A stretch of DNA of 64,000 nucleotides from Haematobia irritans (GCF_050003625.1 NC_134398.1:25017211-25081210); one strand, 5' to 3'. Positions 12,660 through 23,992 are shown, numbered from the stretch's first letter. Numbers and translations: made by a program. Notes: generated by a model not told the origin, from the letters alone.

Positions 12660-12858
12660 TAGATAGGGTCGCGGCCTAAAGGAAAAAAAAATTGATGCGG
12701 TCACCCCCCAGTTTTGTAGCATATTCGAAGACAATTTCAGAACACCAAAACTTTTTTTCCGTGCACCCTACGACCCCCCGAAATACAATTTATTGTGCTG
12801 TGTCGTCATTTGAAGTCCGATCGAAAATAAACGCATATCGTTGTTCGTGGTTGATCAG
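12660..12858 (+). repeat. Left terminal inverted repeat of the 9.5-kb element
   Basis: Contains GATGCGGTCACCCCCCAG, a tract of about eight T, GTGCACCCTACGACCCCCCG and ATCGTTGTTCGTGGTTGATC. It matches the reverse complement of 21948-22137 over the whole length with few mismatches; the left copy has ~10 extra bases (GCGGCCTAAAGG) near its outer end. Confidence 0.9.
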
Positions 12859-13180
12859 GGGCTATATTTCGTGCATTGGTCATTTTGGACTCCGACGTCA
12901 AATTTGATTTTTAATTTTTTTATTTCGCTTAGTATACCCCTATGATGCCCATTTCTTATAACCATTATAAAGATCTTAACAAAATATGAAACTTTTGCTT
13001 TTGAAGTATTAACTTATATTCATAAACAAAAAAGTTACAGAGATTTTAACAAGTAAGTAAAGTCTAAAGTCGGGCGGAGCCGACTATATTATACCCTTCA
13101 CCACTATGTAGACTCTCAACTACTTCAAATTTGCTGTGAGCTATATAAAGGTTTGCATTTCCAGATACAAATACTTTTAA

Positions 13181-14920
13181 TCACAGAAAAAACTGAAGCA
13201 AAATAAAAATCAATTATTGGCATAATTGAATGAAAAAATAATATCAACTACGATTTTTATTAAGTCAAACATGAAAATAATTGGTTGAATGAAAAACTGG
13301 CAAAAATATCAAAATTCACTGGTAATTGAATTCACAACACATCAATTACTATGTTCAATTGGACCAAGTATAAAAGTTATTGATTTAAGTATAATGCGTA
13401 ATTGCCTGATAAAACTGTTTATGACGTTGCTACGTAACGAAAAATAAATTAATACAAACAATAAAATGTCATTTATTGTTATTATTAAGAATCTTCTTAA
13501 GAACAGGATCGAATTTATCCGCAAATAAACCGTGGTATTGGTACCGCGGTTCGAAATGTTAACATTTACAACATTTTTGGCGCACCATATTGTATTTTTA
13601 TCGCAGGTAAGTACCTTTATCTAAATACCAGTTTTTTTGGTCAAGCGCGTTTTTTGGAAACTACACTGAAAGAATTCTCTTCGTAAAAATGAACATTTTC
13701 ATTGTGAGTCTAACCTGTGACGTGTTGGTAGAATTCTTTCTCTCTCCCAAGCACATTCACGAAATACTCATGTACGTTCACGCAAACAGAAATTTTAAAT
13801 ACGATTAACGGTTCACAACAATTTTTAGACTCACGAGAATTCTCGTGACTTCGACTATTAGTCGGGATCACGACGAAAGTATCACAGCACAAACTTTTTA
13901 CTATGGAAAGTTAATATATTTGGTACATATTTCTATGTTCGTAAAATTTTTAAAATTCGCTGAAAACTTTAATAAAATATGTAAATGATTTCTTTCGTTG
14001 TATAAACTTACACACATCCTGAATTGGGTCGTTTAAAAACTTGAGAATAAGCTTTGGAATATATATACAATTACATTCTTTCTATTTTGTTTCTACAATT
14101 AGGTCGTGTACACGTCAAATTGCCCTATTAATGGATATAAGCCGACTGTCAAAAATATGTGGCCTAGAGGAAAATGTGTTTACTTCGAAAACGGGGATTT
14201 CGAGGATTTCTTCCCAGCAACAGAAGGAAAAATCACATAAAACTTTGAAATAGTTTCGAAACTTTGAAATGAATAGATGTTTGTATTACACAACAGCAGG
14301 ATGCCTAAACAAATCGCATATAAATGAGGAAGATATGGGAAATTCCAGCAGGTGGTACATATAATTCAAAAACTGTTTTTTCTTTGTGAGTTAGCCTGTT
14401 AAATACGTCGTTTATAATGAATATTCTGTATTTTTCTACCAAACATGTACTTCACTGTATTTTCAATTATACATATTTTCAGAATTTCTTTTTTATAATA
14501 AAAAGCATAAAACCTTTTTTAAGAATGTATTTGTATAATTTTCTTAAATTAATATAGATTATATAGTACAACGATTGTATTGTTTAACATCGTAATAAAC
14601 ACTATTACGATAGTAAATGTATAGGTTACAAAATTCTATAAACATTGTACTCAGTTCAATTACGACGGTAATTGAAAAAACTTTATATACTTCAAATACT
14701 AATGTATTTGGATTGAGTACTATGTCATTTGAATATTTTGACAAATTCCAATTACATTTATACTCAACGCAAATATTACTTCATTTGAAAATAGTTTTAT
14801 GACAACCTTACAATTTGGGTAATTGGATTTACAATTTTCGTCATAAGCTGAAAATCAAACACAAAAATAATTGAATTCACAATTTTTGTATTTGATTCAA
14901 TTATTCACTTTTTTCTGTGA
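13181..14920. mobile_element. Non-autonomous DNA element with TCACAGAAAAAA terminal inverted repeats
   Basis: The ends TCACAGAAAAAACTGAA (13181-13197) and TTCACTTTTTTCTGTGA (14904-14920) are inverted with one mismatch. It interrupts the 5' block of a family II element: compare the uninterrupted block at 46960-47050. Some ten bases of the target appear lost and no clear target duplication is visible. The interior is AT-rich with many AATTG words and a non-repetitive middle (about 13660-13900). No transposase is recognised. Confidence 0.6.
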
Positions 14921-15653
14921 TGGAGACAATTTTTTGTACTTTTACAAAAACTCTAGAATTACAATTTAAATCGGCTAACGCCCTGGGATGAAACACAATG
15001 TTAACTTAGTAAAAAAATATGGGAAATATGAAGCGAGAGAAATTTTAATGCAATTATACAAAAGTGCATTTATGGTTTATCAGGTGATACATATGTATTC
15101 GAGATATAGGGCAATTTGAGTAATATTTACAATTTTTGCTACTCAGCAGTGGCGATTTTACAAGGATATTGGTTAGATCTCGCCAAAATATGTGGTCAAT
15201 TGTGGGTGTGTATATATTATTTGGCCAATTAGGGCGACTTGGAGCCTTATTTAAAACTCAACCGTTCTGTGGAAATTTTGGCATTACAGTGTTTAGGATA
15301 TGACTAAGATATGGGGAAATCATCACAGAATTTTATGTCAAGTGTGGGAATTTTGGCCTTATTTGTATAAACCGGAAGAATGGATATATGGAGGCTTTAT
15401 CTAAATCTGAACCAAATTAGATCAAACTTGACACACTTAAATATCATACTAAATATATTCTCTGTGGAAACTATCCAGTCAATTGGAGGAAAATCTCATT
15501 GAAAATGGGTCTAGAATATGAAACAGTCTCCAACTCTGGTGTACGTATATATGGGAGCTATATATAATTTGAACCGACCGTGACTAAATTTGACATGCAT
15601 AGTTAGAATAATAATTCTGCAATCTCTGCAAAATTTCACGTAAATGGAGTATA

Positions 15654-16005
15654 GGTTAGGTTAGGTTAGGTTAGGTGGCAGCCCGATGTATCAGGCTCAC
15701 TTAGACTATTCAGTCCATTGTGATACCACATTGGTGAACTTCTCTCTTATCACTGAGTGCTGCCCGATTCCATGTTAAGCTCAATGACAAGGGACCTCCT
15801 TTTTATAGCCGAGTCCGAACGGCGTTCCACATTGCAGTGAAACCACTTAGAGAAGCTTTGAAACCCTCAGAAATGTCACCAGCATTACTGAGGTGGGATA
15901 ATCCACCGCTGAAAAACTTTTTGGTGTTCGGTCGAAGCAGGAATCGAACCCACGACCTTGTGTATGCAAGGCGGGCATGCTAACCATTGCACCACGGTGG
16001 CTCCC
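15654..16005 (-). mobile_element. tRNA-derived SINE, full length, 10-bp target duplication
   Basis: On the minus strand it begins GGGAGCCACCGTGGTGCAAT (A box in TGGTGCAATGG) and has the B box GGTTCGATTCC about 50 bp on. A 3' body follows (AGCGGTGGATTATCCCACCT), then the tail TGGTATCACAATGGACTGAA, GGGCTGCCACC and four CCTAA-type units. It is flanked by ATGGAGTATA at 15644-15653 and 16006-16015. The tail is shared with the LINE at 1-3852. Confidence 0.93.
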
Positions 16006-16690
16006 ATGGAGTATAACTATAGCCTCCGTGATCATATGAGTGTAAATCGGGCGAAAGATATATATGGGAGCTATATCTAAATCTGAACCGATTTCAACGA
16101 AATTTGGCACACTTACCGATACTATTAAACGTACTCCTTGCCCCAAATGTGAAGCAATTCAGGGCAAAACTCTGGCTTTTGAGGCCATATAAGTCCAAAT
16201 CGGACGAAAGATATATATGGGAGCTATATCTAAATCTGAACCGATTTTAACCAAATTTGGCACACATAATGACACCGTTAAACCTACCTCTCGTGCAAAA
16301 TTTGAAGCAAGTCAGGACAAAACTCTAGCTTTTGAGGCCATATAAGTGCAAATCGGACGAAAGCTATATATGTGAGCTATATCTAAATCTGAACCGATTT
16401 CAATCAAATTTAGCAAGCATTGGCAGAATGTCAATTCTACTCTCTGTGCAAAATTTCACGAAAATCGGTAGTAAACTTTGACCTCTGTTTCCAAATGAGT
16501 CTAAATCGGACGAAAGATATATATGGGAGCTATATCTAAATCTGAACAGACGGACATCGCTAAATCGACTCAGAATTTAATTCTAAGACGATCGATATAC
16601 TAAACGATGGGTCTCAGACTTTTCCTTCTTGGCGTTACATGCAAATGCACAAACTTATTATACCCTGTACCACAGTAGTGGTGAAGGGTA

Positions 16691-17661
16691 TAAATATGGG
16701 AAACGTTTAAATCTGAAGCAATTTTAAGGAAACTTCGAAAAAGTTTATTTATGATTTATCGCTCGATATATATGTATTAGAAGTTAGAAAATTAGAGTCA
16801 TTTTTACAACTTTTCGACGAAGCAGTGGCGATTTTACAAGGAAAATGTTGATATTTTGACCATTTTTATCGAAATCAGAAAACCATATATATGGGAGCTA
16901 TATCTTAATCTGAACCGATTTCAATCAAATTTGGCACGCATAGCTACAATGCTAATTCTACTCGCTGTGCAAAATTTCAACTAAATCGGAGTTAAAAATT
17001 GGCCTCTGTGGTCATATGAGTGTAAATCGGGCGAAAGCTATATATGGGAGATATATCCAAATCTGAACCGATTTCAACCAAATTTGGCACGCATAGTTAC
17101 AATGCTAATTCTACTCCCTATGCAAAATTTCAACTAAATCGGAGCAAAAAATTGGCCTCTGTGGGCAAATGAGTGTAAATCGGGCGAAAGCTATATATGG
17201 GAGCTATATCTAAATCTGAACCGATTTGGCTGATATTTTGCAAGTTTTTCGAGACTCATAAAATATTCGGATGTACGGAATTTGAGGAATATCGGTTGAT
17301 ATACACGCCAATTATGACCAGATCGGTGAAAAATATATATGGCAGCTATATCTAAATCTGAACCGATTTTTGCCAAAGTCAATAGGGATCGTCTTTGAGG
17401 CGAAACATACACCAAATTTTAGGACAATCGGACTAAAACTGCGAGCTGTACTTTGCACACAAAAATACACCAACAGACAGAGAGACGGACAGACAGACAG
17501 ACAGACAGACAGCCAGACAGACGGACATCGCTAAATCGACTCAGAATTTAATTCTAAGCCGATCCGTATACCAAAAGGTTGGTCTATGATTACTCCTTCT
17601 TGGCGTTACATACAAATGCACAAACTTATTATACCCTGTACCACAGTAGTGGTGAAGGGTA
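16691..17661 (+). mobile_element. Family II element lacking its 5' end
   Basis: The body matches 47095-48364 (GTTTATTTATGATTTATCGC, GCAGTGGCGATTTTACAAGG, then repeats with CTATATATGGGAGCTATATC). A CAGA/CGGA tract lies at about 17472-17526. The end is the perfect hairpin TATACCCTGTACCACAGTAG...GGGTATA at about 17630-17661. The 5' palindrome is absent because the element abuts the 3' end of the preceding family II copy. Confidence 0.82.
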
Positions 17662-18220
17662 TAAAAAGTCAATAGGTCACCCTACACACCACCAAATAGT
17701 TTTTGCTATCATGAACGTTATGCTGCTTACACATTGGCTGCATTTCTGCCTTTCAACATCTGACTACGCCGTAATTTTGTTTTTTTGCGTTTTCTTGTCA
17801 TCTTCACAATGGTGAGCAATGTTGTCACATGAGTAAATACTTTAAACAAGAAAATATTAGTTTAGATTTGTATTTGATTGGAGTACATTGCATGTTTATT
17901 AATTGTACAATTTTATTATGCGGCTAACAACTTTTTAGAATTTATAACAAATCCTGTCGAGAATCAAGTTTACTATGTTGTTGGCGACTTTTAAGTTTGG
18001 ATATTATGTAACCCAATCGTTTATCGTCTGTAACATGACTAGTAGATTCATTAACAACTCGCACAAAGCGTTCGGTATTTTGAGAGTGGCATGGGAATTC
18101 TGCCTGCCTGCGGTGCCTGCTTTCTTTAAATATAAAAGGAATTCAATAACTTGATGATTTGTTGGTAATTTAGTTTTGTCGATATCCCGAGCTTCGAATT
18201 TCATTTTGTTTTCACTTTTT
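17662..18220. other. Possible original interior of the 9.5-kb element
   Basis: Non-repetitive sequence lying between two mini-me-like elements inside the 12660-22137 insertion. It holds the short minus-strand frame at 18004-18204. No other feature was recognised. Confidence 0.4.
18004..18204 (-). CDS. Short ORF, possible transposon-protein remnant
   Basis: A 66-residue frame beginning MKFEARDIDKTKLPTNHQVI, then EFLLYLKKAG, and ending in TINDWV. It is not low-complexity and has balanced composition, unlike the chance frames around it. A PTN-x-x-V-x-x-x-x-x-YL pattern occurs, as I recall, in proteins of some insect DNA transposons; this is a weak recollection. Its upstream side is cut by a family III element 17 bp away, so it may be a fragment of a larger gene, perhaps of the surrounding 9.5-kb element. 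Confidence 0.3.
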   Translation of the reverse strand: MKFEARDIDKTKLPTNHQVIEFLLYLKKAGTAGRQNSHATLKIPNALCELLMNLLVMLQTINDWVT

Positions 18221-19433
18221 ATACCCTAAACCACATAGTGGTCAGGGTATAATAAGTTTGATCGGCCAAAAAATGTGCCTACCAGAAATATTGATTTTAG
18301 ACCCCATAAAATATATACCGATCGACTCAGAATCACCTCCTGAGTCAATCTAGCGCTTGGTGTCCGTCCGTCCGTCCGTCCGTCCGTCCGTCTGTCCATG
18401 TATTTGTTGTTTACAGGATTCCGGTCGCAATTATTAACCGATTTTAATGAAATTTGGTACAGGGAGGTTTTTGGGAATAAGGACGAACGCTATTGAATTT
18501 GGAAGAAATCGGATCAAATTTAGATATAGCTCCCATATATATGTATCGCCCGATTTCTACAAATGGGGTCACGTTGCGCTTTTTTTTCAAACGGATCGTC
18601 ACCAAATTTGGCAAAAGGTAATCTTTTCCATCGCCCTTGAAGTCTGCAAAATTTCATCCACATCGGTTCAGATTTAGATATAGCTCTCATATATATGTAT
18701 CGCCCGATTTTCCCAAATTTGGCCACAAAACCTTTATTTATCAACCGATCTTACTCAAAGTTGGCTAAATATAATCTTCTATAGCACTAACTATATGTGT
18801 AACTATATGTATATGTCGAAATCGGTTCAGATTTAGCTATAGCTCACATATATATGTACCGCCCGATTTTTCTAAATTTGGCCATAAAACCCTTATTTAT
18901 CAACCGATCTTACCCAAATTTGGCAAAATGTAGTCTTCTATAGCACTAACTATATGTGCAAACAATCATCGAAATCGGTTCAGATTTAGATATAGCTCCC
19001 ATATATATATGTATAGCCCGATTTTCCCAAATTTGGCCATAGAACCCTTATTTATTAACCGATCGTACTAAAAGTTGGCCAGATCCAGTCCTCTATAGTA
19101 CTTACTATATGTGCAGAATTTCATCGAAATCGGTTCAGATGTAGATATAGCTCCCATATATGTATCACCCGATTTTGAAAAATTCGCCCCTAATAACCTT
19201 ATGTTTAACCATACAGGCCTCATTTCTTAACTGATATTACTCAAATCTTGCACAAGGTAACCTTTTGTGGTATTAATCAAACCAGCAGAATATTATGCAA
19301 ATTGGTTCAGATTTAGACATAGCTTCCATATATATGCATGGCTCGATTTTCCCAAATTTGGCCATAGTACTCTTATTTATTAACCAATGTTAGTCAAATT
19401 TCAAATATTTATAAGCACGATTTTCTCTTTTTA
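18221..19433 (-). mobile_element. Family III mini-me-like element, 3' part
   Basis: At the left is the hairpin TATACCCTAAACCACATAGT...GGGTATA, then the core ATCGACTCAGAAT and a (GTCC)n tract at about 18361-18400. Five or six ~155-160-bp repeats follow (CAGATTTAGATATAGCTCCC, TTATTTATCAACCGATCTTA). The 5' end is cut by the family II element at 19434. A family III 5' end in the same orientation at 21535-21727 may be its other half. Confidence 0.78.
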
Positions 19434-20798
19434 TACCATGCGCCACACTGTGGAACAGGGTATTATAAGTTAGTGCATATGTTTGTAACACCCAGAAGGA
19501 GACGAGGTAGACATATGGTGTCTTTGGCAATATTGCTCAGGGTGGGTCCCTGAGTCGATATAACCATGTCCGTCTGTCCGTCCGTCCGTCTGTCTGTGAA
19601 CACATTTTTGTGATCAAAGTCTAGGTCGCAATTTAAGTCCAATCGCCTTCAAATTTGGCACGTGTTCCTCTTTTGGGACAGAATAGAACCCTATTGATTT
19701 TGGAAGAAATCGGTTCAGATTTAGATATAGCTCCCATATATATATTTCGCCCGACATGCACTTATATGGACCCAGAAGCCAGAGTTTTATCCAGATTAGC
19801 TTGAAATTTTGCACAAGGAGTACAATTAGTAGTATAGTCATGTGTGCCAAATTTGATTGAAATCGGTCCAGATTTAGATATAGCTCCCATATATATATTT
19901 CGCCCGATGTGCTCTTATATGGACCCAGAAACCATAGTTTTATCCCGATTAGCTTGAAATTTTGCACAAGGAGTACAATTAGTAGTGTAGTCATGTGTGC
20001 CAAATTTGATTGAAATCGGTTCAGATTTAGATATAGCTTCCATATATATCTTTCGCCCGATATGGACTTATATGGACCCAGAAGCCAGAGTTTTATCCCG
20101 ATTAGCGTGAAATTTTGCACTAGGAGTACAATTAGTAGTATTGTCATGTGTGCCAAATTTGATTGAAATCGGTTCAGATTTAGATATAGCTCCAATATAT
20201 AGTTTTCGTCCGATTTACACTCATATGACCACAGAGGCCAATTTTTAACTCCGATTTAGTTGAAATTTTGCACAGGGAGTATAATTAGCATTGTAGCTGT
20301 GCGTGCCAAATTTGGTTGGAATCGGTTCAGATTTAGATATAGCTCCAATATATATGTTTTTCTGATTTCGACAAAAATTGTCAAAATACCAACATTTTCC
20401 TTGTAAAATCGCCCCTGCTTAGTCGAAAAGTTGTAAAAATGACTCTAATTTTCCTAAACTTCTAATACATATATATCGAGCGATAAATCATAAATAGACT
20501 TTTGCGAAGTTTCCTTAAAATTGCTTCAGATTTTAATGTTTCCCATATTTTTTACTAATATTGTGTTCCACCCTAGTGCATTAGCCAACTTAAATTTTGA
20601 GTCTATAGCTTTTGTAAAAGTCTATCAAATTCTGTCCAAATCGAGTGATATTTAAATGTATGTATTTGGGACAAACCTTTATATATAGCACCTAACACAT
20701 TTGACGGATGTGATATGGTATCGAAAATTTAGATCTACAAAGTGGTGCAGGGTATAATATAGTCGGCCCCGCCCGACTTTAGACTTTCCTTACTGGTT
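19434..20798 (-). mobile_element. Family II mini-me-like element, both ends present
   Basis: The 3' hairpin TATACCATGCGCCACACTGT...GGGTATTATAAG is at 19434, followed by the CCCAGAAGGAGACGAGG block and a (GTCC/GTCT)n tract at about 19569-19600. The body has ~155-bp repeats (TTTGATTGAAATCGGTTCAG, ACCCAGAAGCCAGAGTTTTA). The 5' block and palindrome GTCGGCCCCGCCCGAC lie at about 20763-20778. The frame open at 19614-20195 translates these repeats and is not a gene. Confidence 0.87.
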
Positions 20799-21534
20799 TA
20801 ATAATGGGCTCAATATTAGTGGCATACTAACTCCGCAGGTGCAATATCAACACAGCCAGTGTTGCTAGAAGTAGAGGAAATTCCCTATATGTAGGGTTTT
20901 TCTAATATTTAGCGTCTTGTAGGGACGTAGGGCCACAATGTAGGACATTTTCATTCAACACAATTTGTAATAATTTTTACATTTTGGTGGCTCTAGAGGA
21001 GGAAATTAGAAGCCGGTAAGGCTTGATCTTTAATAATGTGTGGTAAACTTTGTTCATGTAGAAAATTTTGTCAACATTTTATTTCTATAGAACATTTTGT
21101 CAAAATTGTATTTCTATAGAAATTTTTTTCAAAATATTATTTCTATAAAAAATTTTCTCAAAATTTTATTTCTGTGGAATTTTGTGTCAAAATTTTATTC
21201 CTATAGAAAAATTTCTCACAAAAATTTGTTTATAGAAACTTTTTCCAAATTTTTTTTTTTTTATAGAGATTTAACAAAAAAGATTACTAATTTGGGTAGA
21301 ATTCTACCAACTGTGGCAACCGTGGTCGTAATACAAATTTATATTCTAAGTTATATACGTTGCATATTCATGTTTTAAGAAAATGAAGTACTTAGAACCA
21401 TTTTTGTTTTGTAAAATTTTTTAAATTTAAAGAAAATTATAGTAGGGAAAATTGTTTGGGAATGTATAGGAAAGTAGGGAACTTTTTTGTCCTTGTAGGG
21501 TAAACCGAACAATTTCCCTGGCAACATTGACTAT
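20799..21534. other. Unassigned sequence with a short 29-bp array
   Basis: Mostly unrecognised. About seven degraded 29-bp units in minus orientation lie at 21060-21260 (TCAAAATTTTATTTCTATAG type). It may be the interior of a degraded element whose 5' end is at 21727. Confidence 0.5.
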
Positions 21535-21727
21535 GAGCTATAGTCAGATTGACACAAAGCACCCATAGACATGTACCCTTTAATTTTCTTAAATATGCAA
21601 CTGCGGTTTATCTCCCAGACCTATATGTTACCCCACAAATGCTTATGATTACTAATTCTGTAATGGTGGTTTAGGGTATGATATAGTCGGCCCCGCCCGA
21701 CTTTCTACTTTACTTACATGTTTAAAA
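21535..21727 (-). mobile_element. 5' end fragment of a family II/III element
   Basis: Read from 21727 on the minus strand: AACATGTAAGTAAAGTAGAA, palindrome GTCGGGCGGGGCCGAC, then TATATCATACCCTAAACCAC. The ACCCTAAACCAC word matches the family III 3' hairpin at 18221, so it may be the displaced 5' half of that element. Confidence 0.65.
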
Positions 21728-21947
21728 TACTATCAACAGCCTTCTCTCCCAAAAATATGGACAGACTTAAAAAATCATGTAGCGAAAGTGATTGTTAGAA
21801 TTTTAAAACAGTAGGCTCTCAAATTGTTCTAGCAAAAACACATGCACTTTGCATAACGCAGAAAATGCCGTAGTGCAAACAACGAGTATGTATACAAAGG
21901 TACAGTTTGAAATTTACAGATAAACAGGTTTTGTGTTCTAAATGCCC
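21728..21947. other. Interior flank of the 9.5-kb element
   Basis: Non-repetitive sequence between the nested elements and the right terminal inverted repeat. Nothing was recognised in it. Confidence 0.4.
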
Positions 21948-22137
21948 CTAATCAACCACGAACAACGATATGCGTTTCTTTTCGATCGGACTTCAAATGA
22001 CGACACAGCACAATAAATTGTATTTCGGGGGGTCGTAGGGTGCACGGAAAAAAAAGTTTTGGTGTTCTGAAATTGCCTTTGAATATGCTACAAAACTGGG
22101 GGGTGACCGCATCAACTTTTTTTCGTGACCTTATCTA
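21948..22137 (-). repeat. Right terminal inverted repeat of the 9.5-kb element
   Basis: Inverted copy of 12660-12858; see the left repeat. The inner boundary is about GGGGC at 21948, after which the two arms diverge. Confidence 0.9.
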
Positions 22138-22205
22138 ATGTCTACGTAAACCATGGTGGAGGGTACATAAGATTCGGATACGGCCCAACTTTCGGATGTA
22201 TTTAA
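22138..22205 (-). mobile_element. Other half of the split family I 5' end
   Basis: Starts with the second copy of the 8-bp duplication ATGTCTAC. It then reads CCATGGTGGAGGGTACATAA and GATTCGGATACGGCCCAACT, a family I terminus with a damaged palindrome. It joins with 12541-12659. Confidence 0.75.
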
Positions 22206-23030
22206 TTATTTTTGTTAAGTGAAATGTATAATGTCATCTTCTTGTGTTTTTTTTTTTTTTATTAAAAAAATTTTAACAATTGATGCATTTTGGGAACTAT
22301 GCATAAATTTCGATTTTCTCTATAGTGAAAATGAATAAAATGTGAAGAAAAAAAAAAAAACCGAATCACCCAACGGCAGCAACAGTGAGATTCATTTTAA
22401 GCCATAATAAACGAACATGCTTGCCTCCTGTTGATGCCATAGTTTTGGTGCTGTTAGCCCATGGCATTTGGCTAAAAGAAAATCGGTAAAAACTTCAGCT
22501 ACCATAAAAAGTAGGTTAAATTCGATAATAATTTTATTAGCTGTTTGTGAGTATCATTTTTTTTTATCGAAGACTGAATGGAGTGGGGGTAGTATTTTTT
22601 TTTTTTTTTGTTTGCAGAATTTCCCATTTCTTTTTTTCTTTATAAGTGTTTCCTTATTTCTCGCAACGAATATAAGAAGCATTGGCCTAAAAAGGAGCTC
22701 TTAAAAAGTTCTATTCATTTTTTATTAAACAGCATGTAGACTTCATTGTGTATTCCGAAAAAGCTTCTATGAATTTTGTTTTGTTTACTTTTTTTTGTCG
22801 ATATTTTTAAGCCTTCAAAACATTTATTCGAAAACTAAATGGTGAGAATAAATTTAATAATGGGGGATCACTTAGACATTTAAAGTACATTTAAGAAGAA
22901 ATCGATATTGAGAAAATTTATAGTTGAAGTGAAAAAAAAAAATCGTAGGAGGTGGGAAAAATACTATAAGTGGATTTTAAGACTAACTTTTAATTAAGGA
23001 TGGGAGACATTTGGCAAAAACAAATAACTA
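22206..23030. other. Unassigned AT-rich spacer
   Basis: Contains poly-T and poly-A runs and a short balanced stretch at about 22360-22480. No element ends, RNA gene or convincing coding frame was seen. Confidence 0.4.
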
Positions 23031-23730
23031 TAATAAAAAGTCGGGCGGGGCCGACTATATCATACCCAAAGTTGGCCAAATCTAATTTTCTATTGTACGT
23101 ACTATATGTGCAAAAAATCATTGAAATCAATTTAGACGTAGCTATAGCTCCCATATATATGTATCGCTCGATTTTGCAAAATTTGGCCATTCCTCAGAAA
23201 AAAAAACTCTTATTTCAATATATGCCTAAGAGTTTTTTTTTTCTGAGGAATGGCAAAATTTTGCGAAATCGAGCGATGCATATATATGGGAGCTATAGCT
23301 AAGTCTCAATTGATTTCAATGATTTTTTGCACATATAGTACGTACAATAGAAAATTAGATTTGGCCAACTTTGAGTAAGATCGGTTGATAAATAAGATAC
23401 TTGGCTAAGATCGGTTAGTAAATAAGGCTATTGTGACCAAATTTTGTGATTGCAAATGAAGGGTTGCAAATTATATTACCTTGTGTCAAATGTGAAGACA
23501 ATCGGAAAAGAAGAGCAATGTGACCTCATTTGTCAAAATCGAACGATACATATATGTATATGGAAGCTATGTCTAAATTTGATCCGATTTTTTTTCCAAA
23601 TTCAATAGCTTTTGTCCTGGTGTCAAAAGAACACAGTGTGCCAAAAAAATGCGAGCGGAAACCTTCGAAAACCAAATATATGGACGGACGGACAGACGGA
23701 CAACAAGAGCTAGGTCGATAAAAAAAAAAC
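23031..23730 (+). mobile_element. Family III-like element containing a long perfect-like palindrome
   Basis: The 5' palindrome GTCGGGCGGGGCCGAC with TATATCATACCC is at 23039-23066. The body carries family III words (TCGCTCGATTTTGCAAAATT, CCATATATATG) but is organised as a giant hairpin (23067-23373). A GGAC/AGAC tract lies at about 23681-23702. The element then runs straight into the family I 5' end at 23731 without its own 3' hairpin. Confidence 0.7.
23067..23373. repeat. ~146-bp-arm palindrome with 14-base loop
   Basis: The left arm 23067-23212 (CAAAGTTGGCCAAATCTAAT ... CTCTTA) and right arm 23227-23373 (TAAGAG ... ATTAGATTTGGCCAACTTTG) are reverse complements with few mismatches. The loop is TTTCAATATATGCC. 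A transcript would fold into a long hairpin. Confidence 0.92.
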
Positions 23731-23992
23731 AAGTACTTACGGCCGTAAGTTCGAATTACTTGGGTTGTGGTAATACCAACCGGTGGCCAGATATCGTAAA
23801 CTTCTTAACATCGTCTTCTAAATTTTTAGTTAGTCTATATGGGACATATATTAGACAAAAAGAAGACCGATTAAATACGTATATATAGCTGAGTCTATAA
23901 ATAATTACGCACCGATATGAACTGTTGTGTGGTAATTAGAGAGTCAGAAGTGATATATGGGGGTCGATTTATATGGGGGCCATACACAATTA

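Larger units (their letters stand above)
13048..16690 (+). mobile_element. Family II mini-me-like element with two nested insertions
   Basis: The 5' end AACAAGTAAG leads into the palindrome GTCGGGCGGAGCCGAC (about 13070) and ATTATACCCTTCACCAC. The body resumes after the nested element at 14920 and contains ~150-bp repeats with ATATATGGGAGCTATATC and AAATCTGAACCGATTTCAA. The 3' end is ATCGACTCAGAATTTAATTC, then TTCTTGGCGTTACATGCAAA and the hairpin TATACCCTGTACCAC...GGGTATA at about 16659-16692. The CAGA tract is short in this copy. Nested within are the element at 13181-14920 and the SINE at 15654-16005. Confidence 0.8.
12660..22137. mobile_element. Large insertion with ~190-bp terminal inverted repeats and 8-bp target duplication
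   Basis: The left end begins TAGATAGGGTC; the right end finishes GACCTTATCTA. The terminal ~190 bp are inverted copies of each other. Both ends are flanked by ATGTCTAC (12652-12659 and 22138-22145), and the flanks rejoin a family I 5' end. An 8-bp duplication with long inverted repeats suggests a hAT, P/Galileo or Mutator type, but no superfamily can be assigned. The interior is mostly later nested elements (families II and III, a SINE, a TCACAG-ended element). Sequence that may belong to the original element is at 12860-13047, 17662-18220 and 21727-21947. No intact transposase is seen. Confidence 0.8.

Noticed and set aside
15654..15677. Telomeric TTAGG repeat tract
   Set aside because: It is the tail of a SINE with a proven target duplication and it is internal; flies do not use this telomere repeat.
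23193..23240. Transcription terminator (stem with poly-T)
   Set aside because: The stem is only the centre of the 146-bp-arm palindrome; bacterial-type terminators do not apply here.
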